The position numbers and the translations under genes were made by a program. From Acidisoma cellulosilyticum (lineage in GTDB: Bacteria > Pseudomonadota > Alphaproteobacteria > Acetobacterales > Acetobacteraceae), in NCBI RefSeq assembly GCF_020621385.1, contig NZ_JAESVA010000011.1, forward strand, positions 1 through 64,000: DNA of 64,000 nt, read 5' to 3'. How positions within the stretch are numbered: the stretch's first letter is position 1; each line of letters begins with the position of its first letter. A model generated the notes under the pieces. It searched no databases. It was not told where the DNA came from and worked only from the letters and a program-made list of their open reading frames with translations. Positions 44,266-53,670 of this stretch are shown here, piece after piece.

Positions 44266-45042
44266 TCAGCCCGCCAGCCAACCACCATCGACAACAAGGT
44301 TTGCGCCGGTCATGAAGGTTGCGCGATCGCTTGCCAGGAACACGGCCGTATTCGCGATATCCTGCGGTGTTCCCAGGCGCGGCCAGGGGGTACGCCGCCG
44401 CGCATTCTCCATAAGTGCCGGGTCCATCGGCAGGCCCGGCTTTCCCGTCACCACCTTTCCCGGTGATATCGTATTGCAGATGATCAGGTCCTTTGCGTAA
44501 TCCACCGCGATTTGCCGGGAGATATAGATCGCGCCCGCCTTGCTGACGCCATAGGCGGTATCGCGGGGCGAGGTCACGATACCTTGCTGGGAACCGAGAT
44601 TGATGATGCGGCCACGGGCTTCGGCGCGCGGTTCCTGCGTCAGCATCTGCTGCACGGCGCGTTTGCAGCCATAGAACATGCCGGTCATGTTGACGCCCAT
44701 CACCGTCTCCCATTGCTCTGCGCTGGTATCGACAAGACCGGTTCCGGAAAACGTCGCGGCGTTATTGACCATGACATCCAGCCGCCCATAGCTCCGCACG
44801 ACATCGCTGATCCAGCGGTCGATATCGGCCCATTGCGAGACATCGACGCGGTCAAAGCGCGCCGTGCCGCCGGCATCGCGGACAAGATCCAGCGTCGGCG
44901 CACCGCCTTCTTTCGGTTCCGTCTCAATATCGGCCAGCGCGACGATGGCGCCTTCCTGCGCGAAACTGAGTGCGATGGCGCGACCGATGCCGGAACTCGC
45001 GCCCGTGATTCCCACAACCTTCCCGGCAAGCAAACTGGACAT
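44266..45042 (-). CDS. Short-chain dehydrogenase/reductase
   Basis: The 258-residue SDR has TGASSGIG near the N terminus, VNNAA, the catalytic Ser in NLGSQQG and YGVSK, and ends with MTGANLVVDGGW. ATG 45042 (MSSLLAGK) is preceded by AGGAAAG; the longer frame upstream is not needed. It is divergent from the carbamoylase gene across 97 bases, so the two may share a promoter region. The substrate is unknown. Confidence 0.87.
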   Translation of the reverse strand: MSSLLAGKVVGITGASSGIGRAIALSFAQEGAIVALADIETEPKEGGAPTLDLVRDAGGTARFDRVDVSQWADIDRWISDVVRSYGRLDVMVNNAATFSGTGLVDTSAEQWETVMGVNMTGMFYGCKRAVQQMLTQEPRAEARGRIINLGSQQGIVTSPRDTAYGVSKAGAIYISRQIAVDYAKDLIICNTISPGKVVTGKPGLPMDPALMENARRRTPWPRLGTPQDIANTAVFLASDRATFMTGANLVVDGGWLAG

Positions 45043-45139
45043 CTGGGGCACTTTCCTGTTTCGTGCCGGCCATCGCGCCGACGAGCAACGGCATAGTTGC
45101 ACTGATTCTACGGGAGATTATGCAATTTCCGACTCTTTT

Positions 45140-46378
45140 TTGCCAAATACCGAACTTGCCTCCCGGCTCTTCGACGCCCTTGACCGTGCGACGCGGCAGG
45201 GGGCGGGCATTGTGCGTGACAGCTACGGGCAGGGCGAGCAGGCGGCCCATGACATCCTCCGCGCTGCGGCCTCGGACCTTGGGTTGGAATGCGCGGTCGA
45301 CGCGATTGGCAATCTGATGATGACGCTTCCCGGCCAGGATCGCGCGGCGTCTGCCATTATCATCGGTTCGCATCTCGACAGCGTGCCGCAGGGTGGCAAT
45401 TTCGATGGTGCTGCGGGCGTTGTCGCAGGGCTTTGCGCATTCGCGCAGTTGCGCGACATGGGCGTGACGCCATCCTGCGACGTGACGGTAATGGCGATCC
45501 GCGCGGAGGAATCGGCCTGGTTCGATGTGCCTTATCTCGGCAGCGCTGGCGCTTTCGGCCTGCTTGACCCGGCGGTGCTGGCGGTGCGGCGAACCGATAC
45601 GGATCTGACGCTGGCCGAGACATTGACGGTCAATGGGTTCGATGTCGAAGCGATCCTTGACCGCAGGCGGTTGCTCGACCCGGCCCGGATACGCGCTTAT
45701 CTGGAAGTGCATATCGAGCAGGGACCCGAGCTTGTGGGCGAAGACCTGCCAGTTGCGATCGTCAGCGGCATCCGCGGCTGCCTGCGCTTTCGTGCGGCAC
45801 GCTGTGTGGGCGAATACGCGCATTCCGGCGCCGTGCCGCGGCGCCACAGGCAGGACGCGGTGGCGGCGACAGTCGCGTTGCTGCATCACATGAACGAATA
45901 CTGGCGGCGGATCGAAGCGCGCGGCGACGACCTTGTGCTGACCAGCGGAGAATTCTCCACCGACCCCGCGATGCATGGGCCAAGCAAGATCGCCGGTGAG
46001 ACCCGTTTCGTGGTCGATATCCGCAGCACATCCGATACGGTGATGACGGCGGTCGCGGCCGAGCTGCAAGCAGCGGCTGCGCGCATTGAGGAGGAGTACC
46101 GCGTGCGCTTCATGCTTGGGCAGCCAAGCTATTCGCCGCCGGCTTTGATGGATGCGGGCCTGCGCCGGGAATTGTCGCGGCTCAGTGACGCACCCTATGA
46201 AATGGCTAGCGGCGCCGGGCATGATGCGGCGATTTTTGCCGGTCAAGGCATACCGAGCGCCATGATCTTCATCCGTAATCGCAATGGCAGCCACAATCCG
46301 GCCGAAGCCATGGCGCTGGACGATTTCGCCGTGGCGCAGCGATTGTTGACACGTCTTCTGCTGAGCTTTCCCCTTTGA
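45140..46378 (+). CDS. M20-family hydantoinase/carbamoylase-type amidohydrolase
   Basis: The protein (about 412 residues) is a dinuclear metal amidase of the N-carbamoyl-L-amino-acid hydrolase/ureidoglycolate/allantoate type: IIGSHLDSVPQGGNFDGAAG supplies the His/Asp ligands, AIRAEESAWF the bridging Glu, LEVHIEQGPEL the third block, and the late His in RNRNGSHNPAEAM. The frame is open far upstream with no ATG or GTG at the expected place; TTG 45140 gives a family-typical length but has no good ribosome site, so the start is approximate. It begins a plus-strand run through 48371. Confidence 0.83.
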   Translation: MPNTELASRLFDALDRATRQGAGIVRDSYGQGEQAAHDILRAAASDLGLECAVDAIGNLMMTLPGQDRAASAIIIGSHLDSVPQGGNFDGAAGVVAGLCAFAQLRDMGVTPSCDVTVMAIRAEESAWFDVPYLGSAGAFGLLDPAVLAVRRTDTDLTLAETLTVNGFDVEAILDRRRLLDPARIRAYLEVHIEQGPELVGEDLPVAIVSGIRGCLRFRAARCVGEYAHSGAVPRRHRQDAVAATVALLHHMNEYWRRIEARGDDLVLTSGEFSTDPAMHGPSKIAGETRFVVDIRSTSDTVMTAVAAELQAAAARIEEEYRVRFMLGQPSYSPPALMDAGLRRELSRLSDAPYEMASGAGHDAAIFAGQGIPSAMIFIRNRNGSHNPAEAMALDDFAVAQRLLTRLLLSFPL

Positions 46379-46400
46379 TGTCCAGAATGAAAGAGATCCA

Positions 46401-47429
46401 ATGACCGTTCTGGTAACCGGTGCCACGGGGTTCGTCATGAGCGTGCTCGCCCGCGAATGGCTGGAAGCGGAGCCCGATCTGCGCCTGATCGCTCTTGATG
46501 CCGCACCGCTGGACGAGGCGGCACGCCGCTATTTCGCGCCCGTCGCGGATCGGATGGACGTTATCGTCGCGGACGTGACCCGGCCTGAGACATGGGCGCC
46601 GCGTCTGGAGGGCGCCGGCATCACCCATGTGGTGCATGGTGCGACCGTGACGCCGCTGGCGCGGGGCACGGCGGGCGATATCGGGCGCGAGCCGGAAGCA
46701 AACGATCCCGGACGGATCATCGCCATCAACGTCATGGGAACGGTTGCCTTGCTTGACTGGGCGCGCATGCAGCCCGGCATCAGGCGCGTGGTCTATGTCA
46801 GCTCCGGTGCCGTCTATCGCCATCACGGGCCGGACCGGCCGGGTGAGGCCTTGCCGGAGGACGGCTATGTCATGCCGCGCAGGCTCTACGGAATTTCAAA
46901 ATGGACCTCGGAAATGATCGCCGAGCGCTACGGCGAGCTTTTTGGTCTGTCGACCATCTCCGTCCGGTTTTCTTCAGTCTACGGCACGATGGATCGCGCG
47001 ACCGCCAGCCGCAACTTCCGTCATGTGCCGAACCGCATCGCGCATAAGGCGCTCGACCTCACCGGCCCGTTGCTTGTCAATACCCTGGACGCTGTCGGGG
47101 ACTATATCCATGCTGAGGACGTGGCGGCAGCTATTCGCGCGTTGTGCCGGGCGCCGAGCCTCACCCACGGCGTCTATAACATCGCGGCGGGTGAGACGAC
47201 CACCATCGGTCATCTTGTTGACTGGGCAGCGGAGAAGTGCCCCGGTTTCAGCGCCAAAATTGTGCCGGCGGCCGAGGCCGAGATGATCGAGGATGCCAGC
47301 CTGACGGGGGGCATGTGGGGCGCCTATGACATTGCCCGCATCACGGCCGAGACCGATTGGCGCCCAAGGCCGCCGCGCGATGCCTTTCACGCCTATATGG
47401 ACTGGATCGCGGCGCAGCGCGCCGGTTGA
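46401..47429 (+). CDS. NAD-dependent epimerase/dehydratase family protein
   Basis: The 342-residue protein is an extended SDR: the NAD motif is VLVTGATGFVMS, then VVYVSSGAVY, the catalytic YGISK, RFSSVYG and VGDYIHAEDVAAAI. It could epimerise, dehydrate or reduce a nucleotide sugar or small hydroxy compound; in this setting (next to carbamoylase and deacetylase genes) a small-molecule role is more likely. It starts 22 bases after the carbamoylase stop. Confidence 0.85.
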   Translation: MTVLVTGATGFVMSVLAREWLEAEPDLRLIALDAAPLDEAARRYFAPVADRMDVIVADVTRPETWAPRLEGAGITHVVHGATVTPLARGTAGDIGREPEANDPGRIIAINVMGTVALLDWARMQPGIRRVVYVSSGAVYRHHGPDRPGEALPEDGYVMPRRLYGISKWTSEMIAERYGELFGLSTISVRFSSVYGTMDRATASRNFRHVPNRIAHKALDLTGPLLVNTLDAVGDYIHAEDVAAAIRALCRAPSLTHGVYNIAAGETTTIGHLVDWAAEKCPGFSAKIVPAAEAEMIEDASLTGGMWGAYDIARITAETDWRPRPPRDAFHAYMDWIAAQRAG

Positions 47430-47444
47430 GAGAAAGGCAAGGTG

Positions 47445-48371
47445 ATGCAGGACAGTCTGGTCTATCCGCGCGATCTTCTGGGCTATGCCGGTCAGCCGCC
47501 CGATCCGCTCTGGCCTGGTGGCGCCCTTATTGCGGTGTCGATCGTGCTGAACGTGGAGGAAGGTGGCGAATATAATATTCTGCATGGCGACGCCCATGCC
47601 GAATATGTGCTCACGGATGCGGGGGTTTCGACACCCTTGCTTGCTGCCCGCGACGCCAATGTCGAATCCATGTTCGGCTATGGCAGCCGTGCCGGGTTCT
47701 GGCGGGTGATGCGCCTGCTGCGCGAGAGAGAGGTGCAGGCCACGATCTATGCTGTCGGCATGGCGCTGGAACGCAATCCGGCGGCTGCGGTTGAAATAAA
47801 GGCAAGCGGCTTCGATACCGTCTGTCACGGCTATCGCTGGATCGACTATCATACGGTTGATGAGGCGACGGAGCGCGCGCATATCGCGCGCAATGTCTCA
47901 GCCATCACGGCCGCCATCGGCCGACCGCCCATCGGCTGGTATACGGGGCGGCCGAGCCCGAATACGCGTCGCCTCGTCGCCGACCATGGTGGCTTCCTGT
48001 ATGACTGCGACGCCTATGACGATGATCTGCCGTATTGGACGGCCATGGCCGGCAAGCCGCATCTGATCCTGCCGTACTCGCTGGACAATAATGACGCACG
48101 GCTTGTGCGCGGCGGGGATTTCGCAACCGGCGACGACTTCTTCACCTATTGCCGAGATGCCTTTGACTGCCTGTATCGCGAAGGCGAGGCAGGGCGACCG
48201 CGCATGATGTCGATCGGCTTGCATAGCCGCATCATCGGGCGGCCGGGCCGTATTGGGGGGCTCGCGCGGTTGCTGGACCATATTCAGCGGCATGACGGTG
48301 TCTGGCTGGCCGGGAGAGACGCAATCGCGCGACATTGGATCGCCCAGCACCCGCCAACGCCTGCCGCATAA
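47445..48371 (+). CDS. Polysaccharide-deacetylase family protein, PuuE/allantoinase-like
   Basis: The 308-residue protein resembles PuuE-type allantoinases: VSIVLNVEEGGEYNILHGD near the start replaces the usual catalytic Asp-Asp segment, then GFWRVMRLLREREVQATIYAVG, TVCHGYRWIDYH and GWYTGRPSPNTRRL. Members open cyclic amides such as allantoin or deacetylate sugars. Its place near two carbamoylase-type genes favours cyclic-ureide or cyclic-imide hydrolysis (inference). ATG 47445 or the GTG three bases before it can serve as start. Confidence 0.82.
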   Translation: MQDSLVYPRDLLGYAGQPPDPLWPGGALIAVSIVLNVEEGGEYNILHGDAHAEYVLTDAGVSTPLLAARDANVESMFGYGSRAGFWRVMRLLREREVQATIYAVGMALERNPAAAVEIKASGFDTVCHGYRWIDYHTVDEATERAHIARNVSAITAAIGRPPIGWYTGRPSPNTRRLVADHGGFLYDCDAYDDDLPYWTAMAGKPHLILPYSLDNNDARLVRGGDFATGDDFFTYCRDAFDCLYREGEAGRPRMMSIGLHSRIIGRPGRIGGLARLLDHIQRHDGVWLAGRDAIARHWIAQHPPTPAA

Positions 48372-48440
48372 AGCGGCGTTCGCCCGACTATCTGTCATCA
48401 CGATGTCGCTTTTTTGAAGATTGATGTCGAATTTACGACA

Positions 48441-48462
48441 GCAAGCCTCTATTTTGTGCAGC
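48441..48462 (+). promoter_or_regulatory. 22-base motif shared with 60806, candidate regulator site
   Basis: The sequence from GCAAGCCTCTATTTT through TGCAGC lies 32 bases before the Rieske oxygenase ATG. The same 22 bases, with one change (G to A in the centre), occur at 60806-60827 upstream of the amidohydrolase operon. It may be a binding site for the AraC-type regulator encoded at 49784. Confidence 0.45.
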
Positions 48463-48494
48463 AGAGTGACGGAACGAGAGGGAGGGCGCTCCGC

Positions 48495-49760
48495 ATGCAG
48501 GCTTGTGCGTCAGACATCGGCCCAGGGGCTGAGGCGAGGCCGTCGCGGGAGAGGCTGCGGCGGTTGATCGGCAGCCGCAAACCCGGTCATGCTCTGCCGG
48601 GCGCCTTCTATACCGACCCTGATATCTTCGCGACGGATATCGCTGTTATCTTCGAGCGGGAATGGATTTTCGTCGGCGCAAGTTGCGAGATTCCACAGCC
48701 CGGCAATTTTATGACGGTGACGATCGGGCGCAGCCCCATCCTTGTTCTGCGCGACCGGCAGGGGGTTTTGCGGGCCTTCTATAATTCCTGCCGCCATCGC
48801 GGCTTCAAGCTTTGTGAGGCAGAGCGCGGCCATCTGCCTGCGATCGTCTGCCCCTATCACCGCTGGACGTATCGGTTGGACGGCTCTCTGGCCCACGCGA
48901 AATTCATGCCCGAGGATTTCCGGCCGGAGGATTTCTCCCTCGCGCCCGTGCATCTGCGCACGGTCGGCGGCACCATTTATGTCTGTCTGGCGACCGAGCC
49001 GCCGGACTTCGCGCCCTATCAGGCAGCGATGACGGAGCAATTGGCGCCGCATGGGCTTGAGAATGCGAAGCTGGCCCATGAAGACCATCTCATCGAATAC
49101 GGCAATTGGAAGATGGCGATGGAGAATTCGCGCGAATGCTACCATTGCGCGTCCGGCCATGACGAACTCATGCGGACTTTCCTCGATATCTATGACTTTG
49201 CCAATCCGGAGCAGAACGCCCTCATTGGCGACTATTGGAACAAGTGGGAGGCCGCAGGCTTCACCGCCCAGATTGCGGAAGGCGCGCATTATCGCGCGTC
49301 ACGCTTGCCTTTCACCGCGAATGCGCGGTCGATCACCATGGACGGCCATCCGGCGGTCGCGAAGCCACTGGGGCAATCGCCCGCGGATGCCTATGGCTCA
49401 CTACGCTGGGTCCATTACCCTTCGACCTTCAACCATTGCCTGAACGACTATACCGTTCTTGTCCGCATGCTGCCGATCGGGCCCGAAGAAACTCTGGTGA
49501 CCACGAAATGGTTGGTCAATGCCGAGGCGATCGAAGGTGTCGACTATACGATCGAAAACCTCACGCAGGTCTGGCAGGTCACCAACCAACAGGACAAGGT
49601 GCTGGTAGAGCGCAATCAGGCCGGCGTGCGGTCATCAGGCTATCGTCCCGGTCCCTATTCGCCGGCGGTGGAGGCTGGCGTGCTGAAATTCGTCGATTGG
49701 TATTGCGGCAAGATCGGCGCGCACGCGGATGCAGCCGTGCGGGAAGGAGCTTTGTCATAA
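48495..49760 (+). CDS. Rieske non-heme iron oxygenase, alpha subunit
   Basis: The 421-residue protein has a Rieske [2Fe-2S] site (Cys99-x-His101 in CRHRG, Cys119-x2-His122 in CPYHRW) and a mononuclear iron site in ENSRECYHCASGH. Length and sequence style fit betaine-type demethylases (GbcA/stachydrine group) as well as other ring- or N-methyl oxygenases. ATG 48495 is preceded by GGGAGG; the longer frame includes the shared promoter motif and is rejected. A dedicated reductase gene is not adjacent. N-demethylation or hydroxylation feeding the following FAD oxidases is a reasonable guess. Confidence 0.87.
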   Translation: MQACASDIGPGAEARPSRERLRRLIGSRKPGHALPGAFYTDPDIFATDIAVIFEREWIFVGASCEIPQPGNFMTVTIGRSPILVLRDRQGVLRAFYNSCRHRGFKLCEAERGHLPAIVCPYHRWTYRLDGSLAHAKFMPEDFRPEDFSLAPVHLRTVGGTIYVCLATEPPDFAPYQAAMTEQLAPHGLENAKLAHEDHLIEYGNWKMAMENSRECYHCASGHDELMRTFLDIYDFANPEQNALIGDYWNKWEAAGFTAQIAEGAHYRASRLPFTANARSITMDGHPAVAKPLGQSPADAYGSLRWVHYPSTFNHCLNDYTVLVRMLPIGPEETLVTTKWLVNAEAIEGVDYTIENLTQVWQVTNQQDKVLVERNQAGVRSSGYRPGPYSPAVEAGVLKFVDWYCGKIGAHADAAVREGALS

Positions 49761-49783
49761 CGAACCGCGCATCATCGCCGGCC

Positions 49784-50794
49784 ATGACAGAGACCAAGCG
49801 CATCGGCTTTCTGCTCGTGCCCGGCTTCGCGCTGCTGCCTTACGCGTCTGCGGTAGAGCCGCTGCGGGCTGCCAACGAAATCTCCGGCCGCGCACTCTAT
49901 TCCTGGCATCACCTGACCCCGCATGGCGTGCCGGTGCAGGCGTCCAACGGCATCACGCTGTCGCCGGACATGGACTGGGCCGACGCCGCGTCGCTCGATC
50001 TGCTTGTGGTCTGTGCCGGTGTTTCAGCGGTTGGCTTCCATGATGCCGCAACGCTGAGGCGGCTGGCGGTGCTGGCGCGACAGGCTGTGCGCATGGGCGG
50101 TGTCTCGGCCGGCCCTTATCTTTTGGCCCGGGCCGGACTGCTGAAGGGTTATCGCTTCACCCTGCATTGGGAACTGGCGCCCAGCTTCTTGGAGGAATTC
50201 CCTGATCTCGATCTGCAACGCTGCCTGTTCGAGATCGACCGTGATCGGCTGACCTGTTCAGGTGGAGCGGCGCCGCTTGATATGATGCATGCGCTGCTGG
50301 CGCGCGAGCACGGCAATGCTCTGGCGGTCGCTGTCAGCGGCTGGTTTTTGGCGACCGCTGTGCGAGACGGCGAACACCCCCAACGCATGGCGCCGGTGAT
50401 GCGCTTTGGCGTTCGCAATGCAACCGTGCTGCGTGTCATCGCCCATATGGAAAAGCATCTGGATCATCCGGCGCGGGGGCATGAGTTGGCGGCGGTCGCC
50501 GGCATTTCCCAACGCCAGTTGGAGCGGCTGTTCCAGCTTTACCTGTGCATGACACCGACCGCGTTTCAGCTCAAGCTCAGGCTGGAACAGGCGCGTACCC
50601 TGCTGCGTCAGACGGGACTTTCGATCATGGAAGTGGCGGTCGCGACCGGCTTCGCCAATGCCAGTCATTTCGCCCATGCCTATCGCGACCGTTTTGGCTG
50701 CACGCCGCGGTCCGATGCACTGCGGAATGCGCCTTTGGCCGGCAGGCATAACCCTATGATGGAGGCGTCGGATCATCATGTCATTCCGGCCTGA
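49784..50794 (+). CDS. AraC-family regulator with DJ-1/PfpI-like sensor domain
   Basis: The 336-residue protein joins a GATase1/DJ-1-like domain (RIGFLLVPGFALLPYASAVEP, VVCAGVSAVG, GGVSAGPYLLARAGLL) to a C-terminal AraC HTH (LAAVAGISQRQLERLFQLY, EVAVATGFANASHFAHAYR). Such GlxA-type proteins include activators of betaine and carnitine catabolism (GbdR, CdhR). It sits between the Rieske and oxidase genes and overlaps the latter by 17 bases. It is the likely activator of this module through the 22-base motifs. Confidence 0.87.
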   Translation: MTETKRIGFLLVPGFALLPYASAVEPLRAANEISGRALYSWHHLTPHGVPVQASNGITLSPDMDWADAASLDLLVVCAGVSAVGFHDAATLRRLAVLARQAVRMGGVSAGPYLLARAGLLKGYRFTLHWELAPSFLEEFPDLDLQRCLFEIDRDRLTCSGGAAPLDMMHALLAREHGNALAVAVSGWFLATAVRDGEHPQRMAPVMRFGVRNATVLRVIAHMEKHLDHPARGHELAAVAGISQRQLERLFQLYLCMTPTAFQLKLRLEQARTLLRQTGLSIMEVAVATGFANASHFAHAYRDRFGCTPRSDALRNAPLAGRHNPMMEASDHHVIPA

Positions 50795-52388
50795 CCCGAA
50801 GTCGATTGCCGGCACCAATCTGCCGGTCGCGGAGCGAGCCGAGGTCCTTGTCATCGGCGGTGGCCCGGCGGGCATGGCGGCGGCCATGCAGGCGGCATCC
50901 GAAGGCCGCTCGGTGATCCTTGTTGACGAAAACCCCATCGGGCTGGAGACGATGGCGGAAAATCTGCCGTTGCATTTCGGCAGCGGCATGACAGGCGCGG
51001 TGCGCAACCGCAACGCCATGCTGGAAGCGGTAGCCGGCGCGATGCCCGCGTTGGAGGACTGTCTGGCGGCAGGCGTCGATGTGCGGCTGGGCACCGCCTG
51101 CTGGGGCATCTATGCGCCGGGGCCGGATATCGGCTGGCTTGCTGGGCCGGTCGCCGGCCTGATGGACGGCGCGCGGTCGTGGATGATCGGCGCGGAGCGT
51201 ATTGTCGTCGCGGCCGGTCAGCGTGACATGGGCCTCGCCTTCCCGGGCTGGGAGAAGGACGGCGTCATGGGAATCCTGGCGGCGGAACGTCTCGCGGTCT
51301 TTTACGGCGCCCTGCAGCCAAGGCGGTTGGTTGTGTTGGGAACCGGCACGGAGACCTTGCAATCGGCGCTCGCCCTGCAGGCGGCGGGTGCCACGATCCT
51401 CGCTGTGGTGGAGGTGGGTCAGGCCCCGCTCGGCGCGCCGGCCATGCTGACGGCGCTGGCGGCCAAAGGCACGCGGCTGATCAGTGGCCATGCGCCAAAG
51501 CAAGCCGAAGGAGGCGCCGCGGTGGAGGCATTGGTTCTGCGTCCCGTCGATGATGACGGCCATGGCCAGGGCGGCGCGGATATTCGGATTGCATGCGACG
51601 GGGTGCTGCTGGGCGTGGGCCAAGTTCCGGTCGTGGAACTGCTGGATGCCGCCGGCTGTCGGATGGTGTTCGATCCGGCGCGCGGCGGCATCGTGCCTGA
51701 GCTCGATGCCAGGCAAGGCACGAGCAAGCCGGGCATCTACGCGGCCGGGAATTGCGCAGGCATATGGCCGGCCAAGACGCTGGATACCGCTATCGCGCGT
51801 GGGGAGGGCCAGCGGGCGGCCTCCGCCTTGCCTGGCGCGGCCGGGGAGCATTCTCCGCCGGATGGCCAGGTGGGTGAAGACCGGCTCGCCTGGGTGCGGG
51901 CAACCGTGCTGGACGCCGGTGACAGCCTGCATGTCTGCCAATGCGAGGAAGTCACCGCGCGGGAAATTCTGGAGCTGAGGCCGCCGCGCTATCTCGGTGT
52001 TGATCAATTGGCGGACGGCTTGCCGCAGTCCAATCGGCGCGACCTGCGCAGTCTGCTGGGGGACCATCCGCATCCCGACCAGGTCAAGCGCCTGACGCGC
52101 GCCGGCATGGGGCCGTGCCAGGGGCGGCGCTGCCGGGAGCAGGTGGCGGCCCTGCTCGCGCTCGCCTCTGATCTGCCTTATGGCGCGATCCGGCCAGCCT
52201 CGCATCGCGCGCCGGTGCGCCCCATGCCGCTGCGCCTGGCAGCCCTGACAAACGTCGAGACGGACGCGATGGCACGGCATTGGGATACCTGGTTCGGCAT
52301 GCCGGCCCAATATGTTCCCTTCTGGTCGGTGCCGGCCCGGTACACCGCAGCGACGCGATCCGGGGATACCGAGGGGGCCAGCGAATGA
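50778..52388 (+). CDS. FAD-dependent oxidoreductase with BFD-like [2Fe-2S] domain (HcnB/OoxA type)
   Basis: The 536-residue protein has the dinucleotide motif VLVIGGGPAGMAAAMQA, a second NAD/FAD region (RLVVLGTGTETLQSALALQAAG) and a C-terminal [2Fe-2S] cluster domain (CQCEEVT ... GMGPCQGRRC). It resembles the A subunits of opine oxidase, hydrogen cyanide synthase and sarcosine-oxidase-like complexes, which work with a DadA-type B subunit encoded next. The stop overlaps the next start as ATGA. A C-terminal extension (PLRLAALTN onward) is typical of the family. Confidence 0.86.
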   Translation: MSFRPDPKSIAGTNLPVAERAEVLVIGGGPAGMAAAMQAASEGRSVILVDENPIGLETMAENLPLHFGSGMTGAVRNRNAMLEAVAGAMPALEDCLAAGVDVRLGTACWGIYAPGPDIGWLAGPVAGLMDGARSWMIGAERIVVAAGQRDMGLAFPGWEKDGVMGILAAERLAVFYGALQPRRLVVLGTGTETLQSALALQAAGATILAVVEVGQAPLGAPAMLTALAAKGTRLISGHAPKQAEGGAAVEALVLRPVDDDGHGQGGADIRIACDGVLLGVGQVPVVELLDAAGCRMVFDPARGGIVPELDARQGTSKPGIYAAGNCAGIWPAKTLDTAIARGEGQRAASALPGAAGEHSPPDGQVGEDRLAWVRATVLDAGDSLHVCQCEEVTAREILELRPPRYLGVDQLADGLPQSNRRDLRSLLGDHPHPDQVKRLTRAGMGPCQGRRCREQVAALLALASDLPYGAIRPASHRAPVRPMPLRLAALTNVETDAMARHWDTWFGMPAQYVPFWSVPARYTAATRSGDTEGASE

Positions 52389-53545
52389 CGGAGATGGACG
52401 CGCCGGTCAGCGGCGCCGATGTCGTCGTCATCGGTGCCGGTGCGACCGGCCTCAGCACCGGCTGGTGGCTTGCGCAGAGCGGCGTGAACGTCGTCGTCAT
52501 CGACAGCGGCCTTGTCGGCTGGGGGGCTTCGGGCCGCAATGGCGGCGGGTGCTCGCATCACTTCAGCCCGCTTTTCGTCGAGGAGCAGCGGCTATGGCCG
52601 CAGATGGATGAATTGCTCGGCTATCCGACCGAGTTTTGCCCCAAGCGCGTCCGGCTTGCTTTCGATGAAAGGCAGCTGGAGCTTTACGGTGCCGCCGTGC
52701 GCAATGCGGCGCATCAGGGTTTCAGCTCGACGCTGCTGGATGCGAAACAGGCGCAGGAACTGGTCCCATTGGCGGGCGATGGCGTCGTCGGTGGCTATTT
52801 CTACGATTTCGGCGGTCACGCCAATCCGCATCGCACCGTGCAGGCCTATGCCTGGGCCATGCAGGACCATGGCGGCCGCGTGCTGCAGGAAACCAAGGTT
52901 ACCGGCTTTCGTCAGCAGGGCGGGCGCATTGCCGCCGTCATCACCGATCACGGCGCGATCGACTGCGATCAGGTGGTGCTGGCGGCCGGACCATCGACGC
53001 AACGGCTGGCGGCGATGGTCGGCGTTTCGGTGCCCATGGTGCCGGCCCGGGCAGAGATGCTGGTGACGGAGCCGCTGCCGCTGATGCCCATCGGCGGCGT
53101 GGACGGTAACGGGCTCTACGGACGGCAAACCTTGCGCGGCAATCTTGCCTATGGCGGCGGCCCGCATGAATGGCTTGAAGACGAGGCCGTTTCCACGACA
53201 CCGTCGAGCACGCCGCTGATGTCCTATATGGCCGGTCGGCTCGCGCAGCTGTTTCCACGGGCGGCCCATGCCAGGATTATCCGCAGCTGGGCCGGCGTGA
53301 TTGAGAATACGCCCGACGGCCGGCCGGTGATCGACCGGCCGGCCGAGCCCGGAAACCTGACCGTGGCGACGCTGTCCAGCATCGGCTTTGGCCTGTCCCC
53401 GGCGACGGGCCGGGCCATTGCGCAGATCGTGACCGAAGGCCGCTGCGACTTTGCCGATCTGTCCAGCTTCAGCCTGGCGCGCTTCGCTGATTTGGAGCCG
53501 GACTGGGCGCATATCCAGGGATGGCGTGAGGCTGCGCAGGCTTGA
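52385..53545 (+). CDS. DadA-type FAD-dependent amine/amino-acid oxidase (HcnC/OoxB type)
   Basis: The 386-residue protein is a DAO-fold flavoenzyme: VVVIGAGATGLSTGWWLAQSG at the N terminus, GWGASGRNGGG, and a C-terminal FGLSPATGRAIAQIV. With the preceding A subunit it should form a membrane-associated dehydrogenase/oxidase for a secondary amine or N-substituted amino acid. ATG 52385 overlaps the upstream stop. The following binding-protein gene starts 125 bases later. Confidence 0.87.
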   Translation: MTEMDAPVSGADVVVIGAGATGLSTGWWLAQSGVNVVVIDSGLVGWGASGRNGGGCSHHFSPLFVEEQRLWPQMDELLGYPTEFCPKRVRLAFDERQLELYGAAVRNAAHQGFSSTLLDAKQAQELVPLAGDGVVGGYFYDFGGHANPHRTVQAYAWAMQDHGGRVLQETKVTGFRQQGGRIAAVITDHGAIDCDQVVLAAGPSTQRLAAMVGVSVPMVPARAEMLVTEPLPLMPIGGVDGNGLYGRQTLRGNLAYGGGPHEWLEDEAVSTTPSSTPLMSYMAGRLAQLFPRAAHARIIRSWAGVIENTPDGRPVIDRPAEPGNLTVATLSSIGFGLSPATGRAIAQIVTEGRCDFADLSSFSLARFADLEPDWAHIQGWREAAQA

Positions 53546-53670
53546 ACGAGACTTCCGCGGAACTGCCCCGTTTCTTGCATGGCATTCGTGCTTGCTCTCG
53601 CATGACTTTGGCGGAGGCGGCCGCGGCTCACCGTTGACTGTTCACATCACGCTTATGGAAAGAGATCGCC

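Noticed and set aside
44924-46438. 504-codon minus-strand open frame opposite the M20 carbamoylase gene
   Set aside because: It covers a conserved metalloenzyme gene and has a His/Arg-rich translation typical of a GC-rich shadow.
50781-52310. 509-codon minus-strand open frame opposite the FAD/[2Fe-2S] oxidoreductase
   Set aside because: It is antisense to a gene with clear FAD and cysteine motifs; the translation shows no recognisable domain.
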